NCBI GenBank assembly: GCA_022824205.1
Contig: JAJEAI010000052.1
Location: 1 to 50,715, forward strand
DNA: 50,715 nucleotides
Source of the DNA: Candidatus Binatia bacterium
GTDB taxonomy: Bacteria > Desulfobacterota > Binatia > UBA9968 > JAJDTQ01
Reading direction: 5' to 3'
Of this stretch, positions 17,133-26,466 are shown one piece after another. Numbering within the stretch: position 1 is the stretch's first letter; each line of letters starts with the position of its first letter. Made by a program: the position numbers and the translations under genes. The notes beneath the pieces were generated by a model, which was given only the letters and a program-made list of their open reading frames with translations, had not been told where the DNA came from and ran no database searches.

Positions 17133-18773
17133 TCAGCGGGTCACGGTGTAGGGGAGAACGGAAATCCCCGCGCGACTCAGGTCGACCTGTCCCAGCCTCC
17201 TGAGAAACTCCGCGCCACTCACCAATTCCGGCGTACCCCCGCCCGTCGCCCCACCCAGCAAGGGCGCCAGTTCCCTCAATGGCAGCTTCTCCGCTGCCGC
17301 GATGACGATGATCGCCTCATCGTCCGAGGCGCGGCCGCGCATCGGCTGGGAAGCAATGACGACATTGTCTTCTCGGCGAGGCAGGACCACTTTCCCGTGT
17401 TTCGGCACCACGAGTTCCGTGTTCCCCCGCGGGAACACCAGGAACACTTTGTGGTCCGCGCCCCAGGCGAACACGCCCACGTGCAGCGTCTCCTCCGCGG
17501 ACAGATGGATGTGCATGGCCTCGCGCGCGCGCACCCGATCCCTTGTGAGTCGCGCCTCGAAATCCGGCTTCAACGTGGCGCCGACCTTCACCACGCGCGC
17601 GTCGAGGCGCACCGCCACGGCGCCCGGAGAGGGTTGCCAGATACCTTGAAGCCGCTCCTCCGTGGTCACTCCGAACCTGAGCGCACCGCGCAACGCCTCG
17701 ATGCCGTGCTTCGCCGTCCGCATCTCGGGAAGATCGGACGCCGTCCGGCCCGTCGCCTCGGCGACGATGCGCGCCCGCGCCGCGTTCCGCGCCGCCCACT
17801 CGGCATCGGCCTTGCTCAACCGGTCGGAGCGGAAAGCCTGACCCGTCGCGCTGTAACGCCGGCGGCCGGTGCCCTCCTCTATCATATTGCCCGGCAGCCA
17901 CTTCCGTCGCAGCGTGATCCTCGCGGTCTCGACCTCCTCACCGTCATCCAGAAGCTGCACGCTCAACTCGGGCAAGTCTTGCTTGAGCCATTCCAGGCTG
18001 CCGCGAAGCTCATAGTGGCGGACGGTGGAAGTCGTGGCCGGGCCGTCACCTCCGATGGCCACTTGCAGACCTTCCTCGGTCTGACGCTGCCGGACCAGTT
18101 CCTGGAACCTCTCCTCCACCACCGGGCGAATCACCGTTCCCATGTGGGCCGTCAGCCTGGTCTGATGGCCGGCGCTGTTGTCCACCAGGAAAACCTTGGT
18201 GATCTCTCCCGGCTCCGCGCCATCGGCGAGACTCCGCGCCACCTTCGTCAGGCGATACCGGTACGGAAGAAGCGGCTCCTTGCCCGTCAGGAGTGCCGTC
18301 TTGCCCGCCACTTCCCCCTTCAGCTTGCTGCCCTTGCCCACGGGGATGGCGCGGCAAAGAAGGGAGACGCCCTGCTCTTCGACACCCATCACGTTGCAAT
18401 GGACGGTGACCCCGACACGTCGTCGGTTCCACAACTCCCCGTAGTCGGGGTTTTCCCGCTCCGCCTGCCACACCGACCATGCCGCACGGTCGAGGTCCTT
18501 GCTCACCACCTCGTGCCGGCGGTGACGCCTTGCCTCATGCATGGCGCTCACGATCTGCTTGTACAGAAACTCGGAGTCCTCGCGCGGAATGTCGGTCGCC
18601 GGCGGGCCGAAAGGAATCAATGCGATACGCTCGCCGTCGGGTATGTTTCCCATGATCGAGCCCGCCAGACACTTGACATCGCACCCGCTGCCATGGGTCT
18701 GCGCCCAGGCTGTCCCGGAAAGAAAAACCGCCAGGAAAAAAGACAAGATTGAAAAAATGAGCCTGCCCTGCAT
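17133..18773 (-). CDS. Secreted DUF4384-domain protein with N-terminal TolB/CsgG-like region
   Basis: 546 aa from MQGRLIFSILSFFLAVF, where AAGGAGG fits. Signal peptide to about TAWAQ. Residues about 35-150 look like the alpha/beta CsgG/TolB-N-type fold also seen at the start of the FGE protein at 31712 (RIALIPFGPP here, RITFQPLDPR there). The region around IHLSAEETLHVGVFAWGADHK, then VFLVFPRG, is the DUF4384 signature. DUF4384 is often found beside or fused to secreted caspase-like proteins. It is the first gene of a unit with paralogs 5 and 4 and has the shared leader motif 57 bp upstream. Biochemical function unknown. Confidence 0.8.
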   Translation of the reverse strand: MQGRLIFSILSFFLAVFLSGTAWAQTHGSGCDVKCLAGSIMGNIPDGERIALIPFGPPATDIPREDSEFLYKQIVSAMHEARRHRRHEVVSKDLDRAAWSVWQAERENPDYGELWNRRRVGVTVHCNVMGVEEQGVSLLCRAIPVGKGSKLKGEVAGKTALLTGKEPLLPYRYRLTKVARSLADGAEPGEITKVFLVDNSAGHQTRLTAHMGTVIRPVVEERFQELVRQRQTEEGLQVAIGGDGPATTSTVRHYELRGSLEWLKQDLPELSVQLLDDGEEVETARITLRRKWLPGNMIEEGTGRRRYSATGQAFRSDRLSKADAEWAARNAARARIVAEATGRTASDLPEMRTAKHGIEALRGALRFGVTTEERLQGIWQPSPGAVAVRLDARVVKVGATLKPDFEARLTRDRVRAREAMHIHLSAEETLHVGVFAWGADHKVFLVFPRGNTELVVPKHGKVVLPRREDNVVIASQPMRGRASDDEAIIVIAAAEKLPLRELAPLLGGATGGGTPELVSGAEFLRRLGQVDLSRAGISVLPYTVTR

Positions 18774-18829
18774 GTCCGTTCCTCCTTGACCAATGGGCGA
18801 TACCGCGCGCCGCACCGTTCAACGTGTGG

Positions 18830-18859
18830 AATGGAAGGGCCGGAACGGCTTTCGCGCGG
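18830..18859 (-). promoter_or_regulatory. Shared leader motif, copy a
   Basis: On the coding strand a GAAA element and a CCCTTCCATTCC element are about 13-14 nt apart, 57 bp before the DUF4384 gene. Five more copies lie before other units of the island, all oriented toward the downstream gene. Candidate promoter or activator site. Confidence 0.55.
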
Positions 18860-18925
18860 AAACGCTCGTGCCGATCCGGTCTCGCAGGTCTTCTACCACC
18901 ACCCGCGAAACGGCTTCAACCGCGC

Positions 18926-19396
18926 TCAAACGGCCGGTCGGAAACTCAAGATAGGGCCGCGAACGGGCATCCCGTGGATGGTAACCGGGACCCATCCCGA
19001 GGTGGGATGGAGCCTCTCCAGGGTGATCTCGGCGCCCTGGATGTTGATGTGCACGTCCGTATCCGGATTGAAGTTCATGTCGCCCAGGAGAATGGTGAGC
19101 CACTCCTCCAGCTTGTGAGCCCCGGCCGAGGTGACGTACGAATACCGCCGCGTCGCCGAGTCGCTGCTCATCAGGGTGTGGCTCCGATAACCCGGGAACT
19201 CGTGCGCCATCACGTCGATGATGGTCCTCGCCTCGCCCGTGGTGAAGTACCGCAGCGTGATCGTGTAGGGCGTGACCAGCCCGTGGCCGCCGTCCGGGAA
19301 GGTGCCGCCTCCCTGTTGCGCCGCGCAACCCGACAGCGCCAGCGCCAGGAGCACGGCCGAAACGGCCCTGGGAGAGTTCTTCAAGAGTTCCAGCAT
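18926..19396 (-). CDS. Small lipoprotein with the shared YTxTLRYF domain
   Basis: 156 aa from MLELLKNSPRAV (GGGAGG upstream). A lipobox LSGC gives a lipidated Cys near residue 24. The rest is one domain, TPYTITLRYFTTGEARTIIDVMAHEFPGY to LGDMNFNPDTDVHINIQGAEITLERL. The same domain forms the C-terminus of the two larger proteins at 19482-20489 and 30346-31407. I do not recognise a named family; its alpha/beta pattern recalls small periplasmic domains. It is the last gene of the unit starting at 23956. Confidence 0.8.
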   Translation of the reverse strand: MLELLKNSPRAVSAVLLALALSGCAAQQGGGTFPDGGHGLVTPYTITLRYFTTGEARTIIDVMAHEFPGYRSHTLMSSDSATRRYSYVTSAGAHKLEEWLTILLGDMNFNPDTDVHINIQGAEITLERLHPTSGWVPVTIHGMPVRGPILSFRPAV

Positions 19397-19481
19397 GTCC
19401 TGCCTCCCTTCTTCGGCGGCTCCGACCGACGCGCGCCGGCGACGGGCCTGGCGGAGCCGCGCGAGCCCGGCGCACGGGCCC

Positions 19482-20489
19482 TTACTTGAAAAGCGCCTTC
19501 TCCTCGGCGGAACGTGGCCGGTCGTCGGTGGCCACGATCTTCGTCACGTTGATCCCGGTGCCCTCGATGGCGATGCGAACATCCTTGTCCGGATCGAAGT
19601 TCATGTCATCCAGCAGGATCGTCAGCCACTCATCGATCTTCCCGGCATCGGCGGCGGTGACATAGGCGTACTTGCGGACACCCTGGTCCGCGCTCATCAG
19701 TCGATGGCTCTTGTAGCACGGGAACTCGTCCGCCATGACCCCGATGATGGCCAAGGCCTCGCGCCGGCCGAAATAGAGAAAGGTCACGGTGTAAGGGGTC
19801 TCGATCCCTTGGCAGGGGTTCCTGGGTATCGAGGCCGTAGCCACGTCAAGGGGAGCCTGCGCGTGGTCCGGGGACGGGCCACGGTAGCGGGCCAGTTTGC
19901 CGCTCAGGGTTTCGCCGACGCGGGCCGCCACTTCCCGGGCTCGCCGGGCCGCGACTCGGGAAATACAATCGACGTCCCGGGCGCAGTTCGGCGGGGCCAC
20001 GAAGGATTCGACCGTCTCGAACGTGTCTATGAACCGATTGGTATCGACGTCGTAGATATCGCCGCTCATGCGCACCCGTAGCCGGGTGAGCGCGGCCAAC
20101 GCCCTCGCCTGCACATCGATGCGGACGGCCACCAGGGAGCGGACCCCGTGCGTGGCGTCACCGCTCCGGTTCATGAGCTTGGCGAGGTCGATGAGATCGG
20201 CCTTGGGACGGCGGTCGCGCACCTCCCAACCCAGGTCCACGGACACCGCTTCCTCTTCGACGACGCCGAAGCCCCGGCGGCTCATGACACCCTTGAACTC
20301 GGCCATGACGCCGCGAAAAATCTCGTGGCTGCGCCTCACCGTCCGAGGGTCCTCGTCCTCCGCCACCACCAGTACGGGCACGTCACTGTACTGCTGCTCG
20401 GCCGCCGCTGCGGTGGTGGAGGGCAGCCACGTCAGCGCCGCCAACACGGCCGCGGCAATGAAACGCCAACCTGCAAGAAAGTCGTGCAT
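19482..20489 (-). CDS. Periplasmic CsgG/TolB-like protein with the shared YTxTxxYF domain
   Basis: 335 aa from MHDFLAGWRFIAAAVL, chosen over two upstream Mets because GGAG precedes it and a clean signal peptide follows (cleavage near TAAAAEQQ). The N-terminal domain, YSDVPVLVVAEDEDPRTVRRS, then FGVVEEEAVSVDLGWEVRDRRPK, matches the plus-strand paralog at 30346. The C-terminal 110 residues (TPYTVTFLYFGRREALAIIGVMADEFP) are the domain found alone in the next gene. Exported and unlipidated, whereas its plus-strand paralog probably is lipidated. Function unknown; conserved beside envelope proteases here. Confidence 0.82.
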   Translation of the reverse strand: MHDFLAGWRFIAAAVLAALTWLPSTTAAAAEQQYSDVPVLVVAEDEDPRTVRRSHEIFRGVMAEFKGVMSRRGFGVVEEEAVSVDLGWEVRDRRPKADLIDLAKLMNRSGDATHGVRSLVAVRIDVQARALAALTRLRVRMSGDIYDVDTNRFIDTFETVESFVAPPNCARDVDCISRVAARRAREVAARVGETLSGKLARYRGPSPDHAQAPLDVATASIPRNPCQGIETPYTVTFLYFGRREALAIIGVMADEFPCYKSHRLMSADQGVRKYAYVTAADAGKIDEWLTILLDDMNFDPDKDVRIAIEGTGINVTKIVATDDRPRSAEEKALFK

Positions 20490-20591
20490 CTTTCGTCTCC
20501 GTTTGAACACGGCGGCCATGATCGCCAAGTTGCCGGCACGAAGACTGCCCGCGTCCCAGCCTCCCACGGGACAGCGCCGACCGGCCCCGGC

Positions 20592-21017
20592 TTACTTGGC
20601 CGGACCCCCTTGCGGCGCCAGCATCGTCCCGAGCCCGGGCGGTTTTGCTATGGGGCTCACCGGGCGGTCGGGTACGACCGATACGACCTCGGGCATGCGC
20701 AAGAGCTGCATCAGGGTCGCGCCGTCCGCTTCCACAGCGATCAGCGGCAGGTTCTCGTAGAGCTGGGCCGACTCCCGCGCCGGAGCGTCGAGGCGCGCGA
20801 GGATGGCGTCCGCCACCTTCCGCATGACGCCGGCCGCGTCGGCGGGGGCATCGGGCGTCCCCGCGACCGCGTCCGGCAAGGCGAATTCGACGATGACCTT
20901 CTGACGCGCCGCGGCCGCACCCAGCGGTTCGTCGCCCACGGGCACGCACGCCGCCGCCGTTGCCAGGACCAGCCATGCGGCGGCCACCCTGCCCGCTTTC
21001 CCGATTACGGTGAACAT
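20592..21017 (-). CDS. Stand-alone inhibitor I9-like protein next to the subtilase
   Basis: 141 aa. N-terminal signal with a possible weak lipobox (ATAAAC). The remainder follows the subtilase propeptide (I9) pattern: strand VIVEFALPD, helix, YENLPLIAVEADGATLMQLL, then MPEVVSVVPDRPV. Its start lies 1 nt after the protease stop (TGAGATG), so translation is coupled. It is a likely trans-acting chaperone or inhibitor for the OmpA-subtilisin. The protease itself also keeps a related YENLPVIAMKVDAAAL segment before its catalytic domain, so duplication of the propeptide is likely. Confidence 0.7.
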   Translation of the reverse strand: MFTVIGKAGRVAAAWLVLATAAACVPVGDEPLGAAAARQKVIVEFALPDAVAGTPDAPADAAGVMRKVADAILARLDAPARESAQLYENLPLIAVEADGATLMQLLRMPEVVSVVPDRPVSPIAKPPGLGTMLAPQGGPAK

Positions 21018-21018
21018 C

Positions 21019-23055
21019 TCATTCTCCGATGACTTGCCAGACGCCTTGCTGGCTCTCCGGCGTCTTGTCCGTGGTCCCGCCCGCGCTGGTCCCGCCGGCG
21101 GCGCTCCCCGCGTCGCTCCCGGCGTCGCCCCCCGCGGTCCGGGCGCCCAACGCCTGCAGCGCTCCAGCTACGTTCAGCACCGGTTTCCGCACCCCGTTGC
21201 GGGGGTCCACGACCACCCGGCCGCTGCGTACGAGCGCCCAATAGAGGTCCGGCCATGGTCCTTGGGGCACGGCTTGGCGCAACACGGCGAATGCCCCCGC
21301 CACGTGCGGCGCGGCCATGGACGTTCCCGGATACTCCCTGAACGGCGCCCCCTCGTGGAGCGAGCGGGGCACCGCCGAGAGGATGTCCACCCCCGGTGCG
21401 AGCATGTCCAGGATCGGCGCGCTGTTGGAGAAGTCCGCGACCCGTGCGTCCTTGTCGATGGCGCCGACACTGACAATGCCGTTGACGCAGGCCGGGTGCG
21501 ATATACCTCCGGAAACTCCTTCGTTGCCCGCGGCCGCCACGATTGCCACGTTTTCGCGGGCCAGGAGGCGCACCGCCAGATCAAAGATGCGGTCCGGACA
21601 TGCGTCCCCGCGGTGGACCGACCCGCCCAGGCTCATGTTGATGGCGGCGATACGGGTCTGGCCGCTTCTGGCCACGCCGATGAGCCAGTCCAGTGCCGCC
21701 AGCACCGTGGATCGGCTCGCCCCGATACCGCCGCCGTCGCGGTGGAAGACGTTGACGGCGATCAAGCCGGCCTCCGGGGCCATTCCCGACAACTCCGCGC
21801 CCCGGCCGAGTGCGATTCCGGCCACGTGGGTGCCGTGGGGATCCACCGGACGCGCCGCACCGGAGCCGACCATGCCGCGCCGGCCGTTGGGGCAGCGATC
21901 GGAGAAACAAGCCTCGATGATCGGCCGCCCCTTGATGAACGGATGCTCCACGTCCGTGCCGGTGTCGACCACGGCCACGAAGCTGCCCTTGCCGGTATAG
22001 CCGCCTTGGTGCGCATGGCGCGCACCCACCATGGGACCGCTATCATCGAGGTAGGTCACCACGGGCAGGTCGCGCCAGATCCGCACCCCGGCGTCGTAGC
22101 CCTTGGCCGCGGCCAACGCGGCGGCGTCCACCTTCATGGCAATGACCGGCAGGTTCTCGTAGCGGCGTACGCCGGTCACCGCGCCGCGGCCCTCCAGGGC
22201 CTTCACGAACTCGTCGCCGGTCACCGCCACCGGTCCGCCGGCCACCGGCCCGACCGGCAACTCCGCCTCCTCTCCGGTCACCGGATGCCAGCCGGTCACC
22301 AGCACCGGCACGGTCCGTTCCGTGCCTACCTGCGTCGAGAGCGTCCGGTAGTCGTCGATCGTGGTCGGGGCTCCGGGCGACGCCGGATCGGCCTGCGTTG
22401 CGGGAGCGGCCCGCGCTGCCGGAGGGGCCGCCGTTGCCGGATCGGCCGGGGCCGCGGCGGCGCTGCCGACCGGCGAAGCGGGCTGGGACTGCGCCGTGTC
22501 CGCGGTTGCCGGATCAGGGCGAGGGTCCCGCACTATGGGTGGCGCGGCGGCGAAGACCACGATCTCGACGCGGCGATGGCGCGGCGAGTTGGGGTCGATG
22601 CCTTCCAGCAGCCGCTCCTCGCCGTAGCCCGCGTGGCGCAACCGTTGGGGGTCGAGGGAAAAATGCTGGACCAGGTACTTCACCACCGCGGCCGCGCGCC
22701 CTACGGACAGCTTCTTGTTGTACGCGGCCGTTCCGGAGGCGTCGGTGTGGCCGAAGACCCCTACGTAGAAGCGTTGGAGCTCGGCCCCCGCCAGGGCGGC
22801 GCCCAACTCGTCCAGTTGCTCCCGTGCCGTCGCGGTCAGCTCCGTCGAGTTGCGCGCGAAGGGCACCGACAGGTCCACGGAACGCTGGGATTCGCCCGTC
22901 ACCGGGATCAACCGGCCCGTCAGCTCCTCCCGATCGACGGGGCGACCCTCCCGTGGGAACGCCACGGGGGCCGCCGTGAGGAACACCGTCAGAGCCAATC
23001 CCGCCAGCCTGAGCGCCTGGCCCATAGAATTTGGCATACGCAAGAACGTCTTCAT
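21019..23055 (-). CDS. OmpA-domain/subtilisin (S8) fusion protease
   Basis: 678 aa, with GGGAG before the ATG. Signal peptide about 1-34. OmpA-like peptidoglycan-binding domain about 60-170 (VPFARNSTEL, GHTDASGTAAYNKKLSVGRA). Ala/Pro linker about 172-230. I9-like propeptide about 280-335 (YENLPVIAMKVDAAAL). Subtilase domain about 350-600 with triad D364 (VVDTGTD), H407 (DPHGTHVAG) and S579 (GTSMAAPHVAG), and oxyanion N511 (AAAGNEG). A Gly/Thr/Ser-rich tail follows. It would be an active serine protease tethered to peptidoglycan. It lies between the transglycosylase-like gene (85 nt upstream) and the I9-like gene. It could mature or be counteracted by the caspase proteins, which is inference. 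Confidence 0.92.
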   Translation of the reverse strand: MKTFLRMPNSMGQALRLAGLALTVFLTAAPVAFPREGRPVDREELTGRLIPVTGESQRSVDLSVPFARNSTELTATAREQLDELGAALAGAELQRFYVGVFGHTDASGTAAYNKKLSVGRAAAVVKYLVQHFSLDPQRLRHAGYGEERLLEGIDPNSPRHRRVEIVVFAAAPPIVRDPRPDPATADTAQSQPASPVGSAAAAPADPATAAPPAARAAPATQADPASPGAPTTIDDYRTLSTQVGTERTVPVLVTGWHPVTGEEAELPVGPVAGGPVAVTGDEFVKALEGRGAVTGVRRYENLPVIAMKVDAAALAAAKGYDAGVRIWRDLPVVTYLDDSGPMVGARHAHQGGYTGKGSFVAVVDTGTDVEHPFIKGRPIIEACFSDRCPNGRRGMVGSGAARPVDPHGTHVAGIALGRGAELSGMAPEAGLIAVNVFHRDGGGIGASRSTVLAALDWLIGVARSGQTRIAAINMSLGGSVHRGDACPDRIFDLAVRLLARENVAIVAAAGNEGVSGGISHPACVNGIVSVGAIDKDARVADFSNSAPILDMLAPGVDILSAVPRSLHEGAPFREYPGTSMAAPHVAGAFAVLRQAVPQGPWPDLYWALVRSGRVVVDPRNGVRKPVLNVAGALQALGARTAGGDAGSDAGSAAGGTSAGGTTDKTPESQQGVWQVIGE

Positions 23056-23140
23056 CCCTGACTCCCTTTCCGGTGAAGCCTGCCCTACCGGTAACCTCCA
23101 AAGCGGCCCCAGGCCGGGTCATTTCACCGCGCGGTGCGGC

Positions 23141-23956
23141 TCAGAAGAAGCGCCGGGAGCGGACGCCGCCGCAGGCAGGCCGGTCATCCGAGCGGAACTG
23201 GCTCCGCCCGCGCACGGCATCGTCACAGCCGCCGTCCGCGGGTGCGTGCCGGCGCTCGGCGAAGGGACGCCAGCGCGGGGCCCGGGCATCACGCTCCCGC
23301 GTCCGTCCGTCGCCATCCGCCCGCGACACGGCGCCGTTCACGTAAACGCCGACCCTGCGCGTCTCCTCCAACAGCGCCGGCACGGACGCGTCCTTCTGAT
23401 ACCGCACCCACCAGTCCATCACGGCGGCCACGTACTTCAGCGTATCGTCGTGCATCACCGGCCCCTCCTTGCACTTCAGCAGAGGCCCCCGCCGGTAATG
23501 CGACAAGGTCAGGTCCCAGCGCCCGTCGTATTGCCGGTTCAGGCGCTCCAGCAGGGTCACCCCCACGCCCGCGTTGGCGCGCACGTCCTCGAGCCCATAG
23601 GCCCGGACACCCAGTTCCTGGCGCGCCAGTGAAGGCCGCACCTGCATCACGCCCACGGCCCCCGGCGCCCCTTCCCCGCGCAGCCGCTCCTCCCGCCCCA
23701 CGTGCGCCACCGCCAGCGCCAGCTCCGCGGGCACCGTGCTCTTGAGCGCCGCCGCCGCCACCGCCCGCTGCCCCACCGTCCAGCGCGCCGCACCCCAGGC
23801 CTGGCTGTCGCCCAGCATCGCGGCCAGGGCCAGGAAGGCCGCTGCCAAGCCGGAGTAGCGCAGACGCCCGCGCGAACGCTCGGCTCCACGCATCAGACGC
23901 CCCGAATTCACGGCACACCTTCCGTAACGCATCTTGTCAGTTCTTTCCTTCACCAT
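23141..23956 (-). CDS. Lytic-transglycosylase-like (SLT fold) secreted protein
   Basis: 271 aa. A signal anchor lies about 34-55 (LRYSGLAAAFLALAAML). The SLT core is visible as PAELALAVAHV, then GAPGAVGVMQVRPS, and DVRANAGVGVTLLERLN with YDGRWDLTLSHYRRG. Where lytic transglycosylases have the catalytic Glu-Ser after the first helix (AHVES), this protein has AHVGR, with Glu only two residues later. Activity is therefore uncertain. The last 60 residues are Arg-rich and low-complexity. Start choice is uncertain: Met 1, 9 and 22 are all possible. First gene of the five-gene unit ending at 18926, with the leader motif 52 bp upstream. Confidence 0.75.
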   Translation of the reverse strand: MVKERTDKMRYGRCAVNSGRLMRGAERSRGRLRYSGLAAAFLALAAMLGDSQAWGAARWTVGQRAVAAAALKSTVPAELALAVAHVGREERLRGEGAPGAVGVMQVRPSLARQELGVRAYGLEDVRANAGVGVTLLERLNRQYDGRWDLTLSHYRRGPLLKCKEGPVMHDDTLKYVAAVMDWWVRYQKDASVPALLEETRRVGVYVNGAVSRADGDGRTRERDARAPRWRPFAERRHAPADGGCDDAVRGRSQFRSDDRPACGGVRSRRFF

Positions 23957-24007
23957 GACCTGCTTCCTTTCTCGTCAGTTGGCGTCCCGAACAACGCTTC
24001 ACTGCCA

Positions 24008-24036
24008 AGATGGAAGGCCTTGGAGTGGTTTCGTGA
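24008..24036 (-). promoter_or_regulatory. Shared leader motif, copy b
   Basis: The coding strand reads CGAAAC, 13 nt, then TTCCATC, 52 bp before the transglycosylase-like gene. It is the most divergent copy in its 3' half. Confidence 0.45.
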
Positions 24037-24093
24037 AGGTGGTGAAATACTGCTCGTCAACCCCCCACGACGCAAAGCCAAGGATATACGGCT

Positions 24094-24118
24094 GGGGCGT
24101 CCCGTCCCCTGGAGCCCC
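24094..24118 (-). other. Degenerate hairpin downstream of the FGE gene at 24141
   Basis: Arms GGGGC and GCCCC enclose a partly complementary centre. It lies about 23 nt after the stop, where other family members have the clean GGA-loop hairpin. The short spacer before it (TCTCTTTACC) is still recognisable. It looks like a relic of the target site. Confidence 0.4.
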
Positions 24119-24140
24119 GCATAGGTAAAGAGATAATGAT

Positions 24141-26408
24141 TCATGGGTTAAGCATTCTGGCCACACGGAACCCAAAGTGGTAGCTGCGGCTTCTGTTGGA
24201 TAATTTGCCACGTGACGCCGAACGAAGGTACTTGGGCTTGACATGCCACGAGCCCCCACGGACAACACGCCTCTTACAATCACTGCCGACCGTCCAAGAG
24301 CTGCCGTCAGACGGCGCTCCTGAATAGCTATCGTTCCAGCAATCTTCTACCCATTCCCACACATTACCTGCCATGTCGTGCAAACCGAAAGTATTCGGCG
24401 GGAAATGGTCCGATGGCGACGTAAAGGGATACCCGTCATCGCATGACAAGGAACTCTTCACTCCGTATTCGCGTGCCATCGAAACATCGGATCCGTTCGC
24501 ATACTGACATTGACCGGACACATCGTCGCCCCAGTAGCGCGATGTTCGCGTTCCTGCTCGCGCCGCATACTCCCACTCCGACTCGGTCAGTAGACGATAA
24601 CGATGCCCAGTCTCATGCGACAACCAGCGAACATAAGCCTTTGCATCTTCCCAATTCACACACACGACCGGATCGCGCTCGGTCTGAGCAAAACCTGGAT
24701 TTCGCCAGTCTCTGCCAGGACGATTCCTCCATCCATTCTCGAACCCATGGCACGAGGTCCCTGTATCGTGCCCAGTCGCCTCAACGAAACGTGCAAATTC
24801 CGTCCGCGTCACCCCATATTTCCCCACTGCAAATGGACGCAAAATAGTCACGGGATGCCGCGGACCCTCGTCGCTGTCCCGACCTTCTTCCGACGCCGAC
24901 GATCCCATCATAAACTCCCCAACGGGCACCACCACCATCTCGGGACACCCCTCACAGTCCCGAAACTCCCGCCCATGCTGCTGCCACTCTTCACGTGCCC
25001 GTCTCTCAGCCTCATCCCTCGTTTCCCTTTTCCTCCTTGTCCGCTCCCGCGCCTCACGAGCCGATCGCTCCCGCTCCAGTTCCGCCTGCCGCCGCGAATC
25101 CACCTCTCGCGCCAACCTCTCCTTCTCCGCTCGCTGACGTTCGTGTTCCACAGCCTCGCGTTCTTGCCGCTCCCGCTCCAATTTCGCCCGTCGCTCGGCT
25201 TCGCGCGTCTGTCTCCGCCCCGCTGCCGCTTGCCCCACGGCCTTCAACGCGTCGCCCTGGTCCCGGTCCAGTTGCCCGGTTGCCTCGAAGCCCTTCGACA
25301 GGCGCCACTTTCGGATCGCCTCCCGCGTCCTCGGACCGAAGATGCCGTCCGGAGAGCCCGTCTCGAACCCCAGTTCGTTCAACCCCGTCTGGATCAGCCG
25401 CCTGGTCTCGTGGTCCCAGGCGGGCTCTACCACAACCTCCGGGACTGGCGGGACCTCGGGTTCCGGTGGCCGCCCCAAGTCCGTGCTCGGGGCTTCGCCC
25501 TCCTCCAAGCCGGGGCGTTCCGGGAATGCGCCCCGTGGACCGGCCAACGCCAGCACTTCGTTGCCCGTACCGCGCAGCGTCGCCTGCTGCTCTCGTTTTC
25601 CCATGAGCCATGCCGACGCGGTCATGACCCGGTCAAGGTACGCCTTCGCTTCCAACGCGGTCACTTTGCCGTCGCGATCCTGGTCGCCCTTGCCGTAGAG
25701 CGCATCCAGCAAGTGGTGGGTGAACAACCCGTGCCGCGCCTCCTTGTCCCACGTGGCGATCTGCGTTTTCGTCACCGCCGTCAGCACCATCATCCCTTCG
25801 CTGACACCCTCCGGCAACTTGGGTTCCACGTAGACCGGCGAGCCCTCCACCAGGCGGCCGGCGTGACTGCTGCCCGAGAAACAGGTGTCCAGGAACACTC
25901 GCACCGAATTCACCCCATGCAGCTTGCCGAGCGTCTGGTAAAGCGCATCCACGCCGTAGCCCTCGCGCCGCGCGGCGTGGGGCGGGACATCGACAGGCAG
26001 CAAATAGGCCTGGCCCTTCTTCCCGGGCACGCCGTGACCGGAGTAATACACCACCACCTCCAGGTCCCGCCCTCCGAGCAGGTTCAGGCGCGCCTGCAAA
26101 TCGTTCATCACGGCGCCCGGCTCCCCCAACACATCCTCCATCTGCCGCTTGGTGGCGTCCTTCAGGTGGATCACGTTGGCTTCGGGGAAGCCCAGCATGC
26201 CGGTGACGTAGCGTTTGAACGCCTCGGCGTCCCGATGCGCGAAGTCCACCGGCGGGATGTCCCGGTGCTCATACTCGCTGTTGCCGATGATCACGGCGAT
26301 CCCGCGCCGTTCCGCCCGGGCCTCCGCCCCCCAGACCGCGGCACACGCAAGGACCATCGCCGCCAGCACCAGCCGAGCCGATTCTGAACCCATCCTTACA
26401 GCCAACAT
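24141..26408 (-). CDS. Secreted caspase-PGB-FGE protein (paralog 6)
   Basis: 755 aa from MLAVRMGSES (GGAGG upstream). Signal peptide to about EARAERR. Peptidase C14 with H125 (YYSGHGVPG) and C176 (LDTCFSGSS). EF-hand loop DQDRDGKVTALE. Pro-rich linker. PG_binding_1 with DGIFGPRTREAIRKWR. A long Arg/Glu coiled coil of about 100 residues. FGE domain from FRDCEGCPEMVVVPVGEFMMGSS to GFRVARMLNP. Its C-terminal codons do not follow the NNC pattern and share little sequence with repeats A, B, D and E, so it is either a fossil target or served by another template. Last gene of the four-gene unit that begins at 29981, 58 nt after the Lon-like gene. Confidence 0.9.
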   Translation of the reverse strand: MLAVRMGSESARLVLAAMVLACAAVWGAEARAERRGIAVIIGNSEYEHRDIPPVDFAHRDAEAFKRYVTGMLGFPEANVIHLKDATKRQMEDVLGEPGAVMNDLQARLNLLGGRDLEVVVYYSGHGVPGKKGQAYLLPVDVPPHAARREGYGVDALYQTLGKLHGVNSVRVFLDTCFSGSSHAGRLVEGSPVYVEPKLPEGVSEGMMVLTAVTKTQIATWDKEARHGLFTHHLLDALYGKGDQDRDGKVTALEAKAYLDRVMTASAWLMGKREQQATLRGTGNEVLALAGPRGAFPERPGLEEGEAPSTDLGRPPEPEVPPVPEVVVEPAWDHETRRLIQTGLNELGFETGSPDGIFGPRTREAIRKWRLSKGFEATGQLDRDQGDALKAVGQAAAGRRQTREAERRAKLERERQEREAVEHERQRAEKERLAREVDSRRQAELERERSAREARERTRRKRETRDEAERRAREEWQQHGREFRDCEGCPEMVVVPVGEFMMGSSASEEGRDSDEGPRHPVTILRPFAVGKYGVTRTEFARFVEATGHDTGTSCHGFENGWRNRPGRDWRNPGFAQTERDPVVCVNWEDAKAYVRWLSHETGHRYRLLTESEWEYAARAGTRTSRYWGDDVSGQCQYANGSDVSMAREYGVKSSLSCDDGYPFTSPSDHFPPNTFGLHDMAGNVWEWVEDCWNDSYSGAPSDGSSWTVGSDCKRRVVRGGSWHVKPKYLRSASRGKLSNRSRSYHFGFRVARMLNP

Positions 26409-26466
26409 GATTTGCCTCCGAAAAGATCTTGGGGACCGCATTCTCCCGACTCTCCGCCCTGCAGGC

